The notes below the pieces were generated by a model that was given only the letters and a program-made list of their open reading frames with translations, was not told the origin of the DNA and did not search any database. The position numbers and the translations under genes were made by a program. Of a stretch of DNA of 64,000 nt, positions 7,167 through 15,162 are shown in pieces. Origin of the DNA: Streptomyces dioscori (lineage in GTDB: Bacteria; Actinomycetota; Actinomycetes; Streptomycetales; Streptomycetaceae); NCBI RefSeq assembly GCF_003024195.1, contig NZ_KZ679038.1:124001-188000 (forward strand). The letters run 5' to 3'. Each line of letters opens with the position of its first letter. Position 1 is the first letter of the stretch.

Positions 7167-8924
7167 GTGAACGCTGAACGGCCGCCGAGGTGGCTCCTCC
7201 CCCAGACGGCCCAGGCCGCCCTTCCCGTAGAGGTGGCGGGCTTCGCGGCCGGCCTGACCGGGAACGCCTGCGAATGCGGCTTTCTGCGCGGGATCGTCGA
7301 AGACACCTTGGCGCCCATCGCCATCCTCGACGAGCAGCTGCGCTATCTCTACGTCAATCCCGCGTTCGTACGGGTCAGCGGTGTCCCCGCCACCGCGTTC
7401 CTCGGCCGGACGCTGGGCGATGTGCTACCGGACGTCCAAGGTCCCACGGACATCCTCGTGAAGGTGATGAAGGACGGGAAGCCCCGGGAGGCGATCGTCA
7501 CCGGCACCACCCGTGTCCCCTCCAGTGTGGGCCGCAGACTGTGGCGCGCGGTCTTTCACCGGCTGGAAGCGCAGGGACGGGTTGTCGGAGTGTGCGGAAT
7601 CGGGGTGGAGGCCAGCAACCTGCGCCGGTACCTGGACGACCTGGAGAACGCCCATCAGCGGCTCGCCATGCTGGACACCGCGGCCACCCGCGTCGGCACC
7701 ACCCTCGACGTCAAGGTCACCTGCGCCGAGCTGGCCGACTTCCTCGCGCCCTCCATGGCCGATATCGCCGCGGTCGGGATCGTCGAGGAGGAGTCCGACG
7801 GCACGTCCTCGCCGGCTCCCGGAATTCTCCGGTTGCGCAAGATGGCGCTCGCGGCACCGGAAGAACTGAAGTGGCGCCTGCGGCTCCTGGGCGGACCGGA
7901 GGGGTACCTGGACCTCCCACGGGACTCGGTTGCCCGGCGTTGCATGGACAGCGGGCGAGCGTGGCGGGGCAACCTGGCCTCGGACGAGGTCTTCCAGAAG
8001 GCGACGATCGATCCCAAGCGGGCCCGGATGTTCCGCGCGGCCGGAATCCACTCCCTGCTCTTCGTCCCGCTGCCCACGGCGGGACGCTCGGTCGGCGTCG
8101 TGATCCTGGGGCGGGGCGACGGATCCACGCCCTTCAGCGACGACGACATCCTGACCGCCCAGGGCCTCGCCGAGCGGGCCGCGACCTCCATCGACAGCGC
8201 CCGCCGATACACCTACGAGCACACCATGGCCCTCGAACTTCAGCGCGCCCTGCTCTCGGAGCCCGGCAGCCCCCACCCCGACGTCGAAGTGGCCACCCGC
8301 TATCTCCCCTCCGGCCGCGGCGCGCTGGTCGGCGGGGACTGGTACGACTCGATCGCCCTTCCCGGCGGTCGCACACTGCTGGTCATGGGTGACGTGATGG
8401 GGCACGGCTTCCGTGCGTCCGTCGTCATGAGTCAGTACCGCTCGCTGCTGCGTACCGTGGCCGCCTCCGGAATGCCGGTCGAGAAGATCCTCGGGGAGAC
8501 GGACCGCCGGGTCGCGCACATCGGACTCGACCGCGCCGCCACCTGTCTTCTCGCGCTCATGGACCCTCAGGCGGGTACCTGCACGGTGGCCAGTGCCGGA
8601 CACCTGCCGCCCGTCGTCATCCGGCCCGGGGGTGATTCCCGGATGCTGTGGGCTCCGGCCGGCCCTCCTATCGGTACCGAACTCGGAGACTACGAATCGA
8701 TCACTGTCCGGATGGAACCCGGTACCGTGCTGCTGCTCTACACCGACGGCCTGGTGGAGCAGCGCGGCACCGACATCGACGTCTCGCTGCGGGCGCTCGC
8801 CGAGCAGAGACTGTCGGCGCACGGCACGCTGGACGACCTGCTCGACACCCTCCTGGACGGGCTGGCGAACGGCGTTCCCGAGGATGATGTCGCGCTGCTC
8901 GCTGCCCGTCAGCGCCCACCCTGA
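7167..8924 (+). CDS. PAS-GAF-PP2C (SpoIIE/RsbU-type) serine phosphatase
   Basis: 585-aa signalling phosphatase. The GTG at 7167 is preferred because GGAAGAGG lies 6 nt before it; the frame is open to 7002, so an earlier start is possible. Domains in order: PAS sensor (about residues 35-130, LAPIAILDEQLRYLYVNPAF), GAF sensor (about 150-340) and a C-terminal PP2C/SpoIIE domain (about 357-580). The phosphatase domain shows the metal-binding aspartates GGDWYD and VMGDVMGHG and the later SDDD-type acidic end, here PEDDVALL. Such proteins dephosphorylate anti-anti-sigma factors in partner-switching pathways. There is no RsbW/RsbV partner next to it. Confidence 0.9.
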   Translation: MNAERPPRWLLPQTAQAALPVEVAGFAAGLTGNACECGFLRGIVEDTLAPIAILDEQLRYLYVNPAFVRVSGVPATAFLGRTLGDVLPDVQGPTDILVKVMKDGKPREAIVTGTTRVPSSVGRRLWRAVFHRLEAQGRVVGVCGIGVEASNLRRYLDDLENAHQRLAMLDTAATRVGTTLDVKVTCAELADFLAPSMADIAAVGIVEEESDGTSSPAPGILRLRKMALAAPEELKWRLRLLGGPEGYLDLPRDSVARRCMDSGRAWRGNLASDEVFQKATIDPKRARMFRAAGIHSLLFVPLPTAGRSVGVVILGRGDGSTPFSDDDILTAQGLAERAATSIDSARRYTYEHTMALELQRALLSEPGSPHPDVEVATRYLPSGRGALVGGDWYDSIALPGGRTLLVMGDVMGHGFRASVVMSQYRSLLRTVAASGMPVEKILGETDRRVAHIGLDRAATCLLALMDPQAGTCTVASAGHLPPVVIRPGGDSRMLWAPAGPPIGTELGDYESITVRMEPGTVLLLYTDGLVEQRGTDIDVSLRALAEQRLSAHGTLDDLLDTLLDGLANGVPEDDVALLAARQRPP

Positions 8925-8998
8925 CGGCTCGGCTGCCGCGACGAACGCACGTCGCGTCCGGCACACCCATGGGCGCGGAGGCGGGCGCGGAGTTGAGG

Positions 8999-9040
8999 GC
9001 GGAGTGGGGGCGAAAGGGGGGCGGAGTGGGGGCGGAACGG
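8999..9040 (+). repeat. G-rich direct repeat with quadruplex potential
   Basis: A segment beginning GGCGGAGTGGGGGCG occurs twice in tandem (about 8999 and 9020), giving several runs of four or more G on the plus strand, 70-110 nt upstream of the FG-GAP gene. Confidence 0.6.
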
Positions 9041-9111
9041 CGCGCATCACCCCCGTAACAAAATGATCCACTTCCTTGTGCGGGCCGTGTCCACGCCCGT
9101 GGAGTGGGCTG

Positions 9112-10461
9112 ATGCACTTTCCGACAGCAGGCGGTCCGTTCTTCCGCCACCTGCGCATGTGGCACGCCGTACCGGCCTCCCTCGTAGCGGTGGCGGTGGT
9201 GGTGGCGTCTCTCGTCCTCCTCCCGTCCGACGGCGCGCGCTCGGTGCCCGACAGCCCCTGCCGACCGGCCGGTTCGGCGCGCGAGGACACGCCCGCGGGC
9301 CCCGACCTCGACGGGGACGGCTTCGTCGATCTGGTGCACGAGATCAGTCGCGAGATGAAGGTCGACGTGGTCGTCGTGCCCGGCTCCGAGCACGGTCCGG
9401 ACCACGACCGCACGACCGTCCTCACCCAGGAAGACCTCGGTGTGCCGGACGACATCTACACGACCGACGACTCGTGGCAGCCCACGGTCGCCGACCTGGA
9501 CGAGGACGGCCACGCCGACCTCGTCGTCAGCGGTGCCGCCCAGATCCTGTGGGGAGGCCCCGAGGGCCCGCAGGCCGACGGACCGCATGGGCGCGTCCCG
9601 CTGCCGGGCAGTGGATACGACACCGCGCCGATCGCCGGCGACTTCGACGCGGACGGCCACACCGACCTGGTGGTCTTCAGGTTCTCGAACGAGGATCAGG
9701 AACTGGTCGTCCTCAAGGGACCGTTCAAGCGCTCCGGCGCCCCCGCCCGGACCGTGGAGATCCCCAGCCCGGTCCACGAGGGCGCGTCGCCTGTACTCGT
9801 CGCCGGGGCCGGGGACGCGAACGACGACCGCGCCACCGATCTCGCGCTCTACGACTCCCCGTGGGATCCGCCCCTGCTGTTCACCGGCGGCGCCCGTACC
9901 GCCGCCGGTCTGAGCAGAGAGCCCGAGCGGCTGCCGGAGGGTGAGAACGTCGTCTTCGGCGACTTCGACGGCGACGGGCGGCAGGACGTCGCCGTCGGGC
10001 GGAGCTTCGTCGACGGCGACGACGGGATCGACACACCCCACCGGCGCGGCCAGGTCGGCGTCCGCTACGGCAAGGAGCCGGGGAAGTGGGTCACCCTGGA
10101 AGGCGGCGACTTCGAGGAGGGCTTCGGTGCCGTGCTCGCCGCTGCGGACCTCAACGGTGACGGCTGCGACGACCTGGCCGTACAGCTCACCAGGAAGAAG
10201 GAGACGGGGGACGCGCGGATCGAAGTGCTGCGGGGCGGTTCCGAGTACGGGCTCGGCTCGAAGCCCTGGCGCGCGACCAGGCGCTCCGTGCCGGGTGACG
10301 ACGGCCCGCGCGACGGCACGCTCTTCGCCGTCAACGACTGGGACGGTGACGGTCACGCAGAACTGGCCCTCTTCGGCGAGGACACGTGGTGGATCACCGA
10401 CGGCACGAACCGCGACGAGGCATCCTTCCCGGTCGGCCCCGGCAAGGGCCGAGGCGCCTAG
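9112..10461 (+). CDS. Secreted FG-GAP/VCBS repeat protein
   Basis: 449-aa exported protein. The ATG at 9112 has GGAG 7 nt upstream. Residues 15-40 form a hydrophobic signal or anchor segment rich in Val and Ala. The mature part contains seven calcium-binding loops of the DxDxDGxxD type: DLDGDGFVDLV, DLDEDGHADLV, DFDADGHTDLV, DANDDRATDLA, DFDGDGRQDVA, DLNGDGCDDLA and DWDGDGHAELA. Seven evenly spaced blades predict an integrin-like beta-propeller stabilised by Ca. Streptomyces encode many such surface or secreted propellers without known ligand. It appears monocistronic. Confidence 0.88.
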   Translation: MHFPTAGGPFFRHLRMWHAVPASLVAVAVVVASLVLLPSDGARSVPDSPCRPAGSAREDTPAGPDLDGDGFVDLVHEISREMKVDVVVVPGSEHGPDHDRTTVLTQEDLGVPDDIYTTDDSWQPTVADLDEDGHADLVVSGAAQILWGGPEGPQADGPHGRVPLPGSGYDTAPIAGDFDADGHTDLVVFRFSNEDQELVVLKGPFKRSGAPARTVEIPSPVHEGASPVLVAGAGDANDDRATDLALYDSPWDPPLLFTGGARTAAGLSREPERLPEGENVVFGDFDGDGRQDVAVGRSFVDGDDGIDTPHRRGQVGVRYGKEPGKWVTLEGGDFEEGFGAVLAAADLNGDGCDDLAVQLTRKKETGDARIEVLRGGSEYGLGSKPWRATRRSVPGDDGPRDGTLFAVNDWDGDGHAELALFGEDTWWITDGTNRDEASFPVGPGKGRGA

Positions 10462-10487
10462 GACCTGTCCGATAGGTCGAGTCCTAG
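10458..10487 (+). terminator. Hairpin at the end of the FG-GAP gene
   Basis: CTAGGAC and GTCCTAG form a perfect 7-bp stem around a 16-nt loop that can pair further (CCT/AGG). The stem includes the stop codon. Confidence 0.55.
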
Positions 10488-10708
10488 CCACCTGCTCGGC
10501 GTCCGATGACGGCGGGACTGTCGGGGCCGTCCACCGCAAGCGGCAACCCGCAACCCCGGCGGGCCGACGGCTCCGGCGGGTCGGGGGCCCCGCAACGGTC
10601 GCTCGGGGCACGCTGTGGAAATACTCGGGCGGCGCTGTCGATCCCGTCGCGTCCCGTTCGACGTACTGACGTAGGACGCATCACCGTGCGAGGAGGCGAC
10701 ACGACCTG

Positions 10709-11368
10709 ATGAGGACATCCATGGATCAGCTGCTGCGTGTGCAGAACTTCACCATCTCCAGCGACGGCATCGCCGCAGGGGAGGACCAGAGCCTGGAGCG
10801 GCCCTTCGGCCATCACATCGATCCGGGGAAGCTCTTCGCCTGGGCCGGCGCCACGGCTCACTGGCCCAACCGCACCGAGCCCGGCGGAAGCCGCGGCCTC
10901 GACGACTACTTCACCCGGGACTTCAGCCACAACATCGGCGCCGAAATCATGGGCCGCAACAAGTTCGGGCCCCAGCGCGGCCCCTGGGACGACCACCAGT
11001 GGCGCGGCTGGTGGGGCGACGAACCGCCCTTCCACACACCGGTGTTCGTCCTGACCCACCACACACGTCCGTCCTTCACGCTCTCCGACACCACGTTCCA
11101 TTTCGTGGACAGCGACCCCGCCACCGTCCTCGCACAGGCGCGGGAGGCCGCGCAGGGCAAGGACATTAGGCTCGGCGGCGGGGTGAGCACCGTCCGGGAG
11201 TTCCTCGACGCCGACCTCGTCGACACCCTGCACGTCGCCGTCGCACCGGTGAAACTCGGATACGGGCTACGCCTGTGGGACTCCCCCGACCAGTTGCTGG
11301 ACCGCTTCCACCTGGAAGTCGTGCCCAGCCCGAGCGGCATCACCCACCACCTCCTCTGGCGCAAATGA
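10709..11368 (+). CDS. RibD C-terminal / dihydrofolate reductase-fold protein
   Basis: 219-aa protein of the RibD_C (DHFR-like) family of NADPH-dependent reductases. Recognisable parts are the N-terminal strand with SSDGIAAG, the VLTHHTRPSF strand, the cofactor-loop segment AQGKDIRLGGGVSTVREFLDADLVDTLHVAVAP, and a C-terminal GITHHLLWRK strand. In Streptomyces these stand-alone proteins are abundant, with unassigned substrates; they are not the riboflavin enzyme itself. ATG at 10721 is an alternative start; GAGGAGG lies at about 10689. Confidence 0.88.
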   Translation: MRTSMDQLLRVQNFTISSDGIAAGEDQSLERPFGHHIDPGKLFAWAGATAHWPNRTEPGGSRGLDDYFTRDFSHNIGAEIMGRNKFGPQRGPWDDHQWRGWWGDEPPFHTPVFVLTHHTRPSFTLSDTTFHFVDSDPATVLAQAREAAQGKDIRLGGGVSTVREFLDADLVDTLHVAVAPVKLGYGLRLWDSPDQLLDRFHLEVVPSPSGITHHLLWRK

Positions 11369-11498
11369 CCCGAGAGGCGACCGGGCAACCACAGCGCCGC
11401 CGACGCGCGCGGCCCACCGAGCGGCCGGCCCTGTGGCGGCGCTCCTCAGGCTGGCGTGAACTGCTCGAACACTCCGGGCCCGCTGCTGTACTGCGGAG

Positions 11499-11930
11499 GT
11501 GACCAACCAAAAGCAGTGCACAGTAGTACGAAACGGCAGCTACCAGGGTGTTCAGGGCGGAAGCTTTGCCACCGGCATCAGCGCCCGGTCCGCCGGCGCC
11601 CTGGCTCTGTGCCTCCACCAGCTGGTGATGGCCGCCGGCAGCAGGGGCCGCCCTCACCTGCACGAGGGGCACGAGTCGGCCATCTTCATCCAGTCCGGGC
11701 AGGTCGAGGTCTGGCACGGCCCGGACCTGACCGAACACGTCACCCTGCACGCCGGCGACTACATCCACATCCCGGCCGACACCCCGCACCTGCCGGTCAA
11801 CACGGGCGACCAGGACATGGTCTGTCTGGTCGCCCGGACCGACCCGCAGGAGCAGGAAGGCGTCCGCCTCCTGGACCTGCCCGCCTGGCTCGCCACCCGC
11901 GTCGGCCCCCTGACTGTCGGAAACGGCTAG
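11499..11930 (+). CDS. Single-domain cupin protein
   Basis: 143-aa cupin. The first conserved motif is visible as PHLHEGHESAIFIQSGQVEVW, with the two His and the Glu expected to bind the metal. The second motif follows as GDYIHIPADTPHLPVNTG, with its His. Such proteins bind a divalent metal and act as small isomerases, dioxygenases or sensors; nothing here identifies the reaction. The GTG start follows directly on GCGGAG with no spacer, so translation may be leaderless or begin elsewhere. It is unlinked to its neighbours. Confidence 0.8.
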   Translation: MTNQKQCTVVRNGSYQGVQGGSFATGISARSAGALALCLHQLVMAAGSRGRPHLHEGHESAIFIQSGQVEVWHGPDLTEHVTLHAGDYIHIPADTPHLPVNTGDQDMVCLVARTDPQEQEGVRLLDLPAWLATRVGPLTVGNG

Positions 11931-12179
11931 ACACCTGTCCCTGGACGCCTCCGCCTGGACACCTGCGCTTGGGCCGGAGGAGGCCCCGCGGGCCGACCGA
12001 GGGCCATGCCGGGCGACGCGGGCCGGGCGTGCACACCTGACGCACGGCTTCACGTCGGTGCCGCCGTCACCGTGACCGCGGCCCCAAATCGCGGTGTTCA
12101 TACGGAAATCGCGGGCAACCGAAGGGTGGCCGATCCGTGTCGGATCGGGACTGAGTGCGATCACTCGAAGGAGAGACAG

Positions 12180-12446
12180 ATGACCACGCAGTATGGCAAC
12201 CGACCGACCGGCCAGCAGCCCCACGGCGCACCGAAGGGCACGGCGACCGGTAACGTGCTGAGCATCATCGCAATGGTGCTGGGTGTGATCTCGTTGATCT
12301 TCTTCCCCATCGTCTTCGGTGTGATCGGCGTGATCCTGGCCATCATCGCCAAGACCGTCCGGCACGAGCGACTCGCCGTGCCCGCCCTCGTGATCAGCGC
12401 TGTCGGCCTGATCGGCGGTATGGTCCTCGGCGCTCTGCTGGCTTAG
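12180..12446 (+). CDS. Small DUF4190-like membrane protein
   Basis: 88-aa protein; ATG at 12180 after a strong GAAGGAGAG site. After a polar Gln/Gly/Pro-rich head (residues 1-24) there are two long hydrophobic segments, about 26-52 and 63-88, separated by a short basic loop (KTVRHERL). The pattern GNVLSIIAMVLGVISLIFFP is characteristic of DUF4190-type proteins of actinobacteria. No function is known. A related protein is encoded at 36210-36620. Confidence 0.8.
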   Translation: MTTQYGNRPTGQQPHGAPKGTATGNVLSIIAMVLGVISLIFFPIVFGVIGVILAIIAKTVRHERLAVPALVISAVGLIGGMVLGALLA

Positions 12447-12485
12447 AACGTTCCGCCCTTTCCGGATCGCGCCGGATCGGGTTGC

Positions 12486-12581
12486 GGCGCCCGGTGAGGC
12501 ACCTCGCGACGTTGCCGCACGACCCCTGTACGGAGGTACCCGGGTCGTGCGGCAACGTCGCGACATGCCCTGCCGGGCGCC
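12486..12581. repeat. Long inverted repeat (40-nt arms)
   Basis: The inner 22 bp of each arm (12504-12525 and 12542-12563, TCGCGACGTTGCCGCACGAC plus two C on the left) match perfectly around a 16-nt loop. The outer 18 bp match at 13 positions. It lies between convergent genes, so it may act as a bidirectional terminator. It is much longer than the other hairpins here and could be a small palindromic element. Confidence 0.8.
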
Positions 12582-12597
12582 CTGAACTCAAGCTGAT

Positions 12598-12633
12598 CCA
12601 AAGGGACAGCCAAAGGGACGGCCAAGGGGACGG
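12598..12633. repeat. 12-bp tandem repeat, three copies
   Basis: CCAAAGGGACAG, CCAAAGGGACGG and CCAAGGGGACGG occur head to tail just after the long inverted repeat. Confidence 0.75.
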
Positions 12634-12678
12634 CCCCACGAGGCCGTTCTCGGGCACCGGAGTGGATGTACTGCAAGC

Positions 12679-12708
12679 GGGACTGAGCGGGACGGAGCGG
12701 GACGGGGC
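12679..12708. repeat. 10-bp tandem repeat, three copies
   Basis: GGGACTGAGC, GGGACGGAGC and GGGACGGGGC occur head to tail, a second small repeat array in the same gene-free gap. Confidence 0.7.
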
Positions 12709-12729
12709 ATCTGGCCGGCCGGTGTCCGG

Positions 12730-13266
12730 CTACCCGTCGATGATGGTCATCAGTGCCGCGGTGAAGGGCGCGGGATCCAGGTCGCCGCGGATCGCCAGTT
12801 GCTGGCTGTAACTCATGCAGACGGCCGCGAACCCCTCGGCGATCTGCTCGGCGTGCTGCTTGCGCCGGTCGGGTACCAGTTCGGCCACCGCGGCCCTCAT
12901 GGCGGCGAGCTGCTGGCGTACGACCACCGCCAGCTGCGGCGACACCGACGCCTCGGCATAGATCTGGGCCACCAGCCGGGCATGGCCCGTCTCACGCGCA
13001 CGGGCACGTACGTGTTCGAGGAAACCGGCGACAGCCTCGGCGGTGAGCGCCTTCGGCAGGGCTTCGCTGCCCTGTTCGCACACCGCGACGACGATCTCGT
13101 CCTTGCTGGTGAAGTAACGGTAGATGGCCCCGTTGGAGAGCCCGGACTCGGTGACGATGTCGGCCATGGACGTGCGGGCGAAGCCGTGACTGGCGAACCG
13201 AGCGCGGGCCGCGTCCACGATCTGTCGACGGCGGGCGTCCATGTGTTCCTGGCTTACCTTCGGCAT
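12730..13266 (-). CDS. TetR/AcrR family repressor
   Basis: 178-aa regulator. The N-terminal HTH is classical: RRRQIVDAARARFASHGF followed by TSMADIVTESGLSNGAIYRYFTSKDEIVVAV (residues 12-60). The rest is the variable helical ligand domain. It is transcribed divergently from an aldo/keto reductase across a 74-bp gap containing a candidate operator, so it most likely represses that gene and itself in response to a small molecule handled by the reductase. Regulation by this protein is inferred from the arrangement. Confidence 0.9.
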   Translation of the reverse strand: MPKVSQEHMDARRRQIVDAARARFASHGFARTSMADIVTESGLSNGAIYRYFTSKDEIVVAVCEQGSEALPKALTAEAVAGFLEHVRARARETGHARLVAQIYAEASVSPQLAVVVRQQLAAMRAAVAELVPDRRKQHAEQIAEGFAAVCMSYSQQLAIRGDLDPAPFTAALMTIIDG

Positions 13267-13270
13267 AAAA

Positions 13271-13294
13271 AAGAGTGACTCCTCGTTTTTCTTT
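13271..13294. promoter_or_regulatory. Candidate operator between TetR and aldo/keto reductase genes
   Basis: The divergent gap contains GAGTGACTC, a 9-bp palindrome, flanked by an A-tract on one side and a T-tract on the other. This AT-rich symmetric patch is the only such structure in the 74-bp gap. Confidence 0.4.
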
Positions 13295-13340
13295 GTTACG
13301 GTGGGCGAGCCTATCGCACCACCACACCCCAGGAGCTGCC

Positions 13341-14387
13341 ATGCGTTACCAGACCTTCGGCCGGCTGACCGGACTGCGCGTGTCCGAGTACGCGCTCGGG
13401 ACGGCGAACTTCGGCATGTCGGGCACCGGCGCCGGCCCCGAGGGCTCGCGGCAGATCTTCGATGCCTTCGTCGACGCCGGCGGCACCACGTTCGACACCT
13501 CCAACCTCTACCAGGACGGGCAAGCCGAAACCGTGCTGGGCAAGCTGCTCGGCGGCCGGCGGGACGACTTCGTCGTCATCACCAAGTACAGCGGAACGCG
13601 GCAGCAGCACCCCCGGCCCGGTACCACCGGCAACAGCCGCAAGACCATGGTCCGCGCCCTGGAGGCAAGCCTGCGTCGCCTCGACACCGACTACGTGGAC
13701 GTCTTCATGCCGCACTTCCCCGACGGAACCACCCCGATCGAGGAGATCCTGGCGGGGTTCGACGACCTGATCCGCTCCGGCAAGATCCTCCACGGCGCCC
13801 TGTCCAACTTCCCCGCCTGGCGGGTCGCCGGCGCGGCGGTGCGGGCGGATCTGCACGGTTTGGCCCCGGTGGTCGGCATCCAGACCGAGTACAGCCTGGC
13901 CGAACGCTCCGCCGAACGGGAGCTGCTGCCGATGGCGCAGGCACACGGCCTGGGCGCGTTCCTCTATTCCCCGCTGGCCGGAGGACTGCTCACCGGCAAG
14001 TACCGGCAGGGTGAGCAGGGCCGGCTGACCGCTCGCGGCGACACCGTCGAGGGCACCGCACAGCGCACCGCCGTCGTGGACGCCGTACTCGCGATCGCCG
14101 ACGAGAGCGGCGCGAGCCCCATCCAGGTCGCCCTGGCCTGGATCCGCCGCCGCGCGGCACAGGCCCACACCGCCCTGATCCCGATCGTCGGCCCCCGCAC
14201 CCTGACGCAGTGGGAGGAGTACCTGCGCTCGCTCCACCTCGAACTCGGCGACGAGCACTATCGGCAGCTGGACCGGATCAGCGCTGTCCGCATGGGAACT
14301 CCGCACGAGGACACCGCCGCCGCCCTGGAACACGGCTTCGACGGCGATCGCACGCTCCTCGAACCGCTCGCCGTCCCTGTCGCGTGA
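13341..14387 (+). CDS. Aldo/keto reductase
   Basis: 348-aa NADPH-dependent oxidoreductase of the AKR superfamily, YghZ/AKR11-13-like. The start ATG follows caggagctgcc. The catalytic tetrad is in place: the Asp of GGTTFDTSNLY with its Tyr, the Lys in DDFVVITKYSG, and the His of the VDVFMPHFPD strand. The end carries the IPIVGPRTLTQWEEYL cofactor-binding segment. It reduces aldehydes or ketones in the cytoplasm; substrate unknown. It is divergent from, and probably regulated by, the TetR gene at 12730. Confidence 0.9.
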   Translation: MRYQTFGRLTGLRVSEYALGTANFGMSGTGAGPEGSRQIFDAFVDAGGTTFDTSNLYQDGQAETVLGKLLGGRRDDFVVITKYSGTRQQHPRPGTTGNSRKTMVRALEASLRRLDTDYVDVFMPHFPDGTTPIEEILAGFDDLIRSGKILHGALSNFPAWRVAGAAVRADLHGLAPVVGIQTEYSLAERSAERELLPMAQAHGLGAFLYSPLAGGLLTGKYRQGEQGRLTARGDTVEGTAQRTAVVDAVLAIADESGASPIQVALAWIRRRAAQAHTALIPIVGPRTLTQWEEYLRSLHLELGDEHYRQLDRISAVRMGTPHEDTAAALEHGFDGDRTLLEPLAVPVA

Positions 14388-14562
14388 CCACCATCGGATC
14401 CGGGGGGTCTTCGTCCCGAGGGAGGCCGCGTCAGCGGGTCCTGAAGAAGCAGAGCCTCCGGCCGTTCCCGTCCGACGGGGCGTCCGCGGTGTCAACTGCC
14501 CTGCACGTGCGACCCGTTCCAGCTGTGCCGGCCGGTCGCAGCGCATCACCCCCCAGGTCCGG

Positions 14563-15162
14563 TCACCGTCTCGGCCCCGCGACCGCGTAGGCGACGGTGC
14601 CCGTAACCGTGAGAACCAGTGCCGTCCAGGTACCCGCGGCCGTGCCGGGTGGCAGCAGCATCCAGGTCGCCACCTGCGTCGGTGTACCGGTCGGGGGCGG
14701 GGCGAAGAAGGCGTACGACAGCCAGGCGAACGGCAGCGTCCAGGCGTACTGGCCGCCCGCGAGCGCCGCGCCCAGGGCGACCAGCCCCATCAGACCCGCA
14801 CCGGTGCTGACGGCGAACGCGGTGGTGGCCATGTCCTCGCCCAAGATCTGCGCGGTCAGCACCACCGTGGCGAGGACCACGCCGGCGAGCAGGATGTGTG
14901 CCGCTCTGCGGGGCACCCAGCGGATCGCGGCCGTCCGGTCCAGCGCGGGGTCCTGCCCGCTGAGCCCGACCGAGAACGCCATCGCCCCGGCGGCGAGGAC
15001 GAGCACGGGCGGCCGTGGATCGGCGGGCCCCCCGGCCCCGCCCCCGTCCCGGGCGAGCACCGCCACCGTGACCGCGCCGACGACCACCGCGGCGAGCGAC
15101 GCGGGAACCTGGCGCGAGCGGGCGTACAGCGTCAGCCACCTCAACGGGATCAACGCGATCAC
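14563..15162 (-). CDS. Integral membrane protein, last gene of the ECF-ABC operon
   Basis: 199-aa hydrophobic protein with roughly six membrane segments. The GTG at 15162 is chosen because it overlaps the stop of the upstream gene by 4 nt (GTGA), as do all other junctions in this operon. The N-terminus IALIPLRWLTLYARSRQ is basic and likely cytoplasmic. No family could be named, but gene order suggests it is a second membrane subunit of the ABC exporter encoded upstream. Confidence 0.75.
   Translation of the reverse strand: MIALIPLRWLTLYARSRQVPASLAAVVVGAVTVAVLARDGGGAGGPADPRPPVLVLAAGAMAFSVGLSGQDPALDRTAAIRWVPRRAAHILLAGVVLATVVLTAQILGEDMATTAFAVSTGAGLMGLVALGAALAGGQYAWTLPFAWLSYAFFAPPPTGTPTQVATWMLLPPGTAAGTWTALVLTVTGTVAYAVAGPRR

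Noticed and set aside
8701..10611. 636-codon minus-strand frame opposite the FG-GAP gene
   Set aside because: Its residue pattern mirrors the DGD repeats of the sense gene; it has no start signal and spans two unrelated genes.
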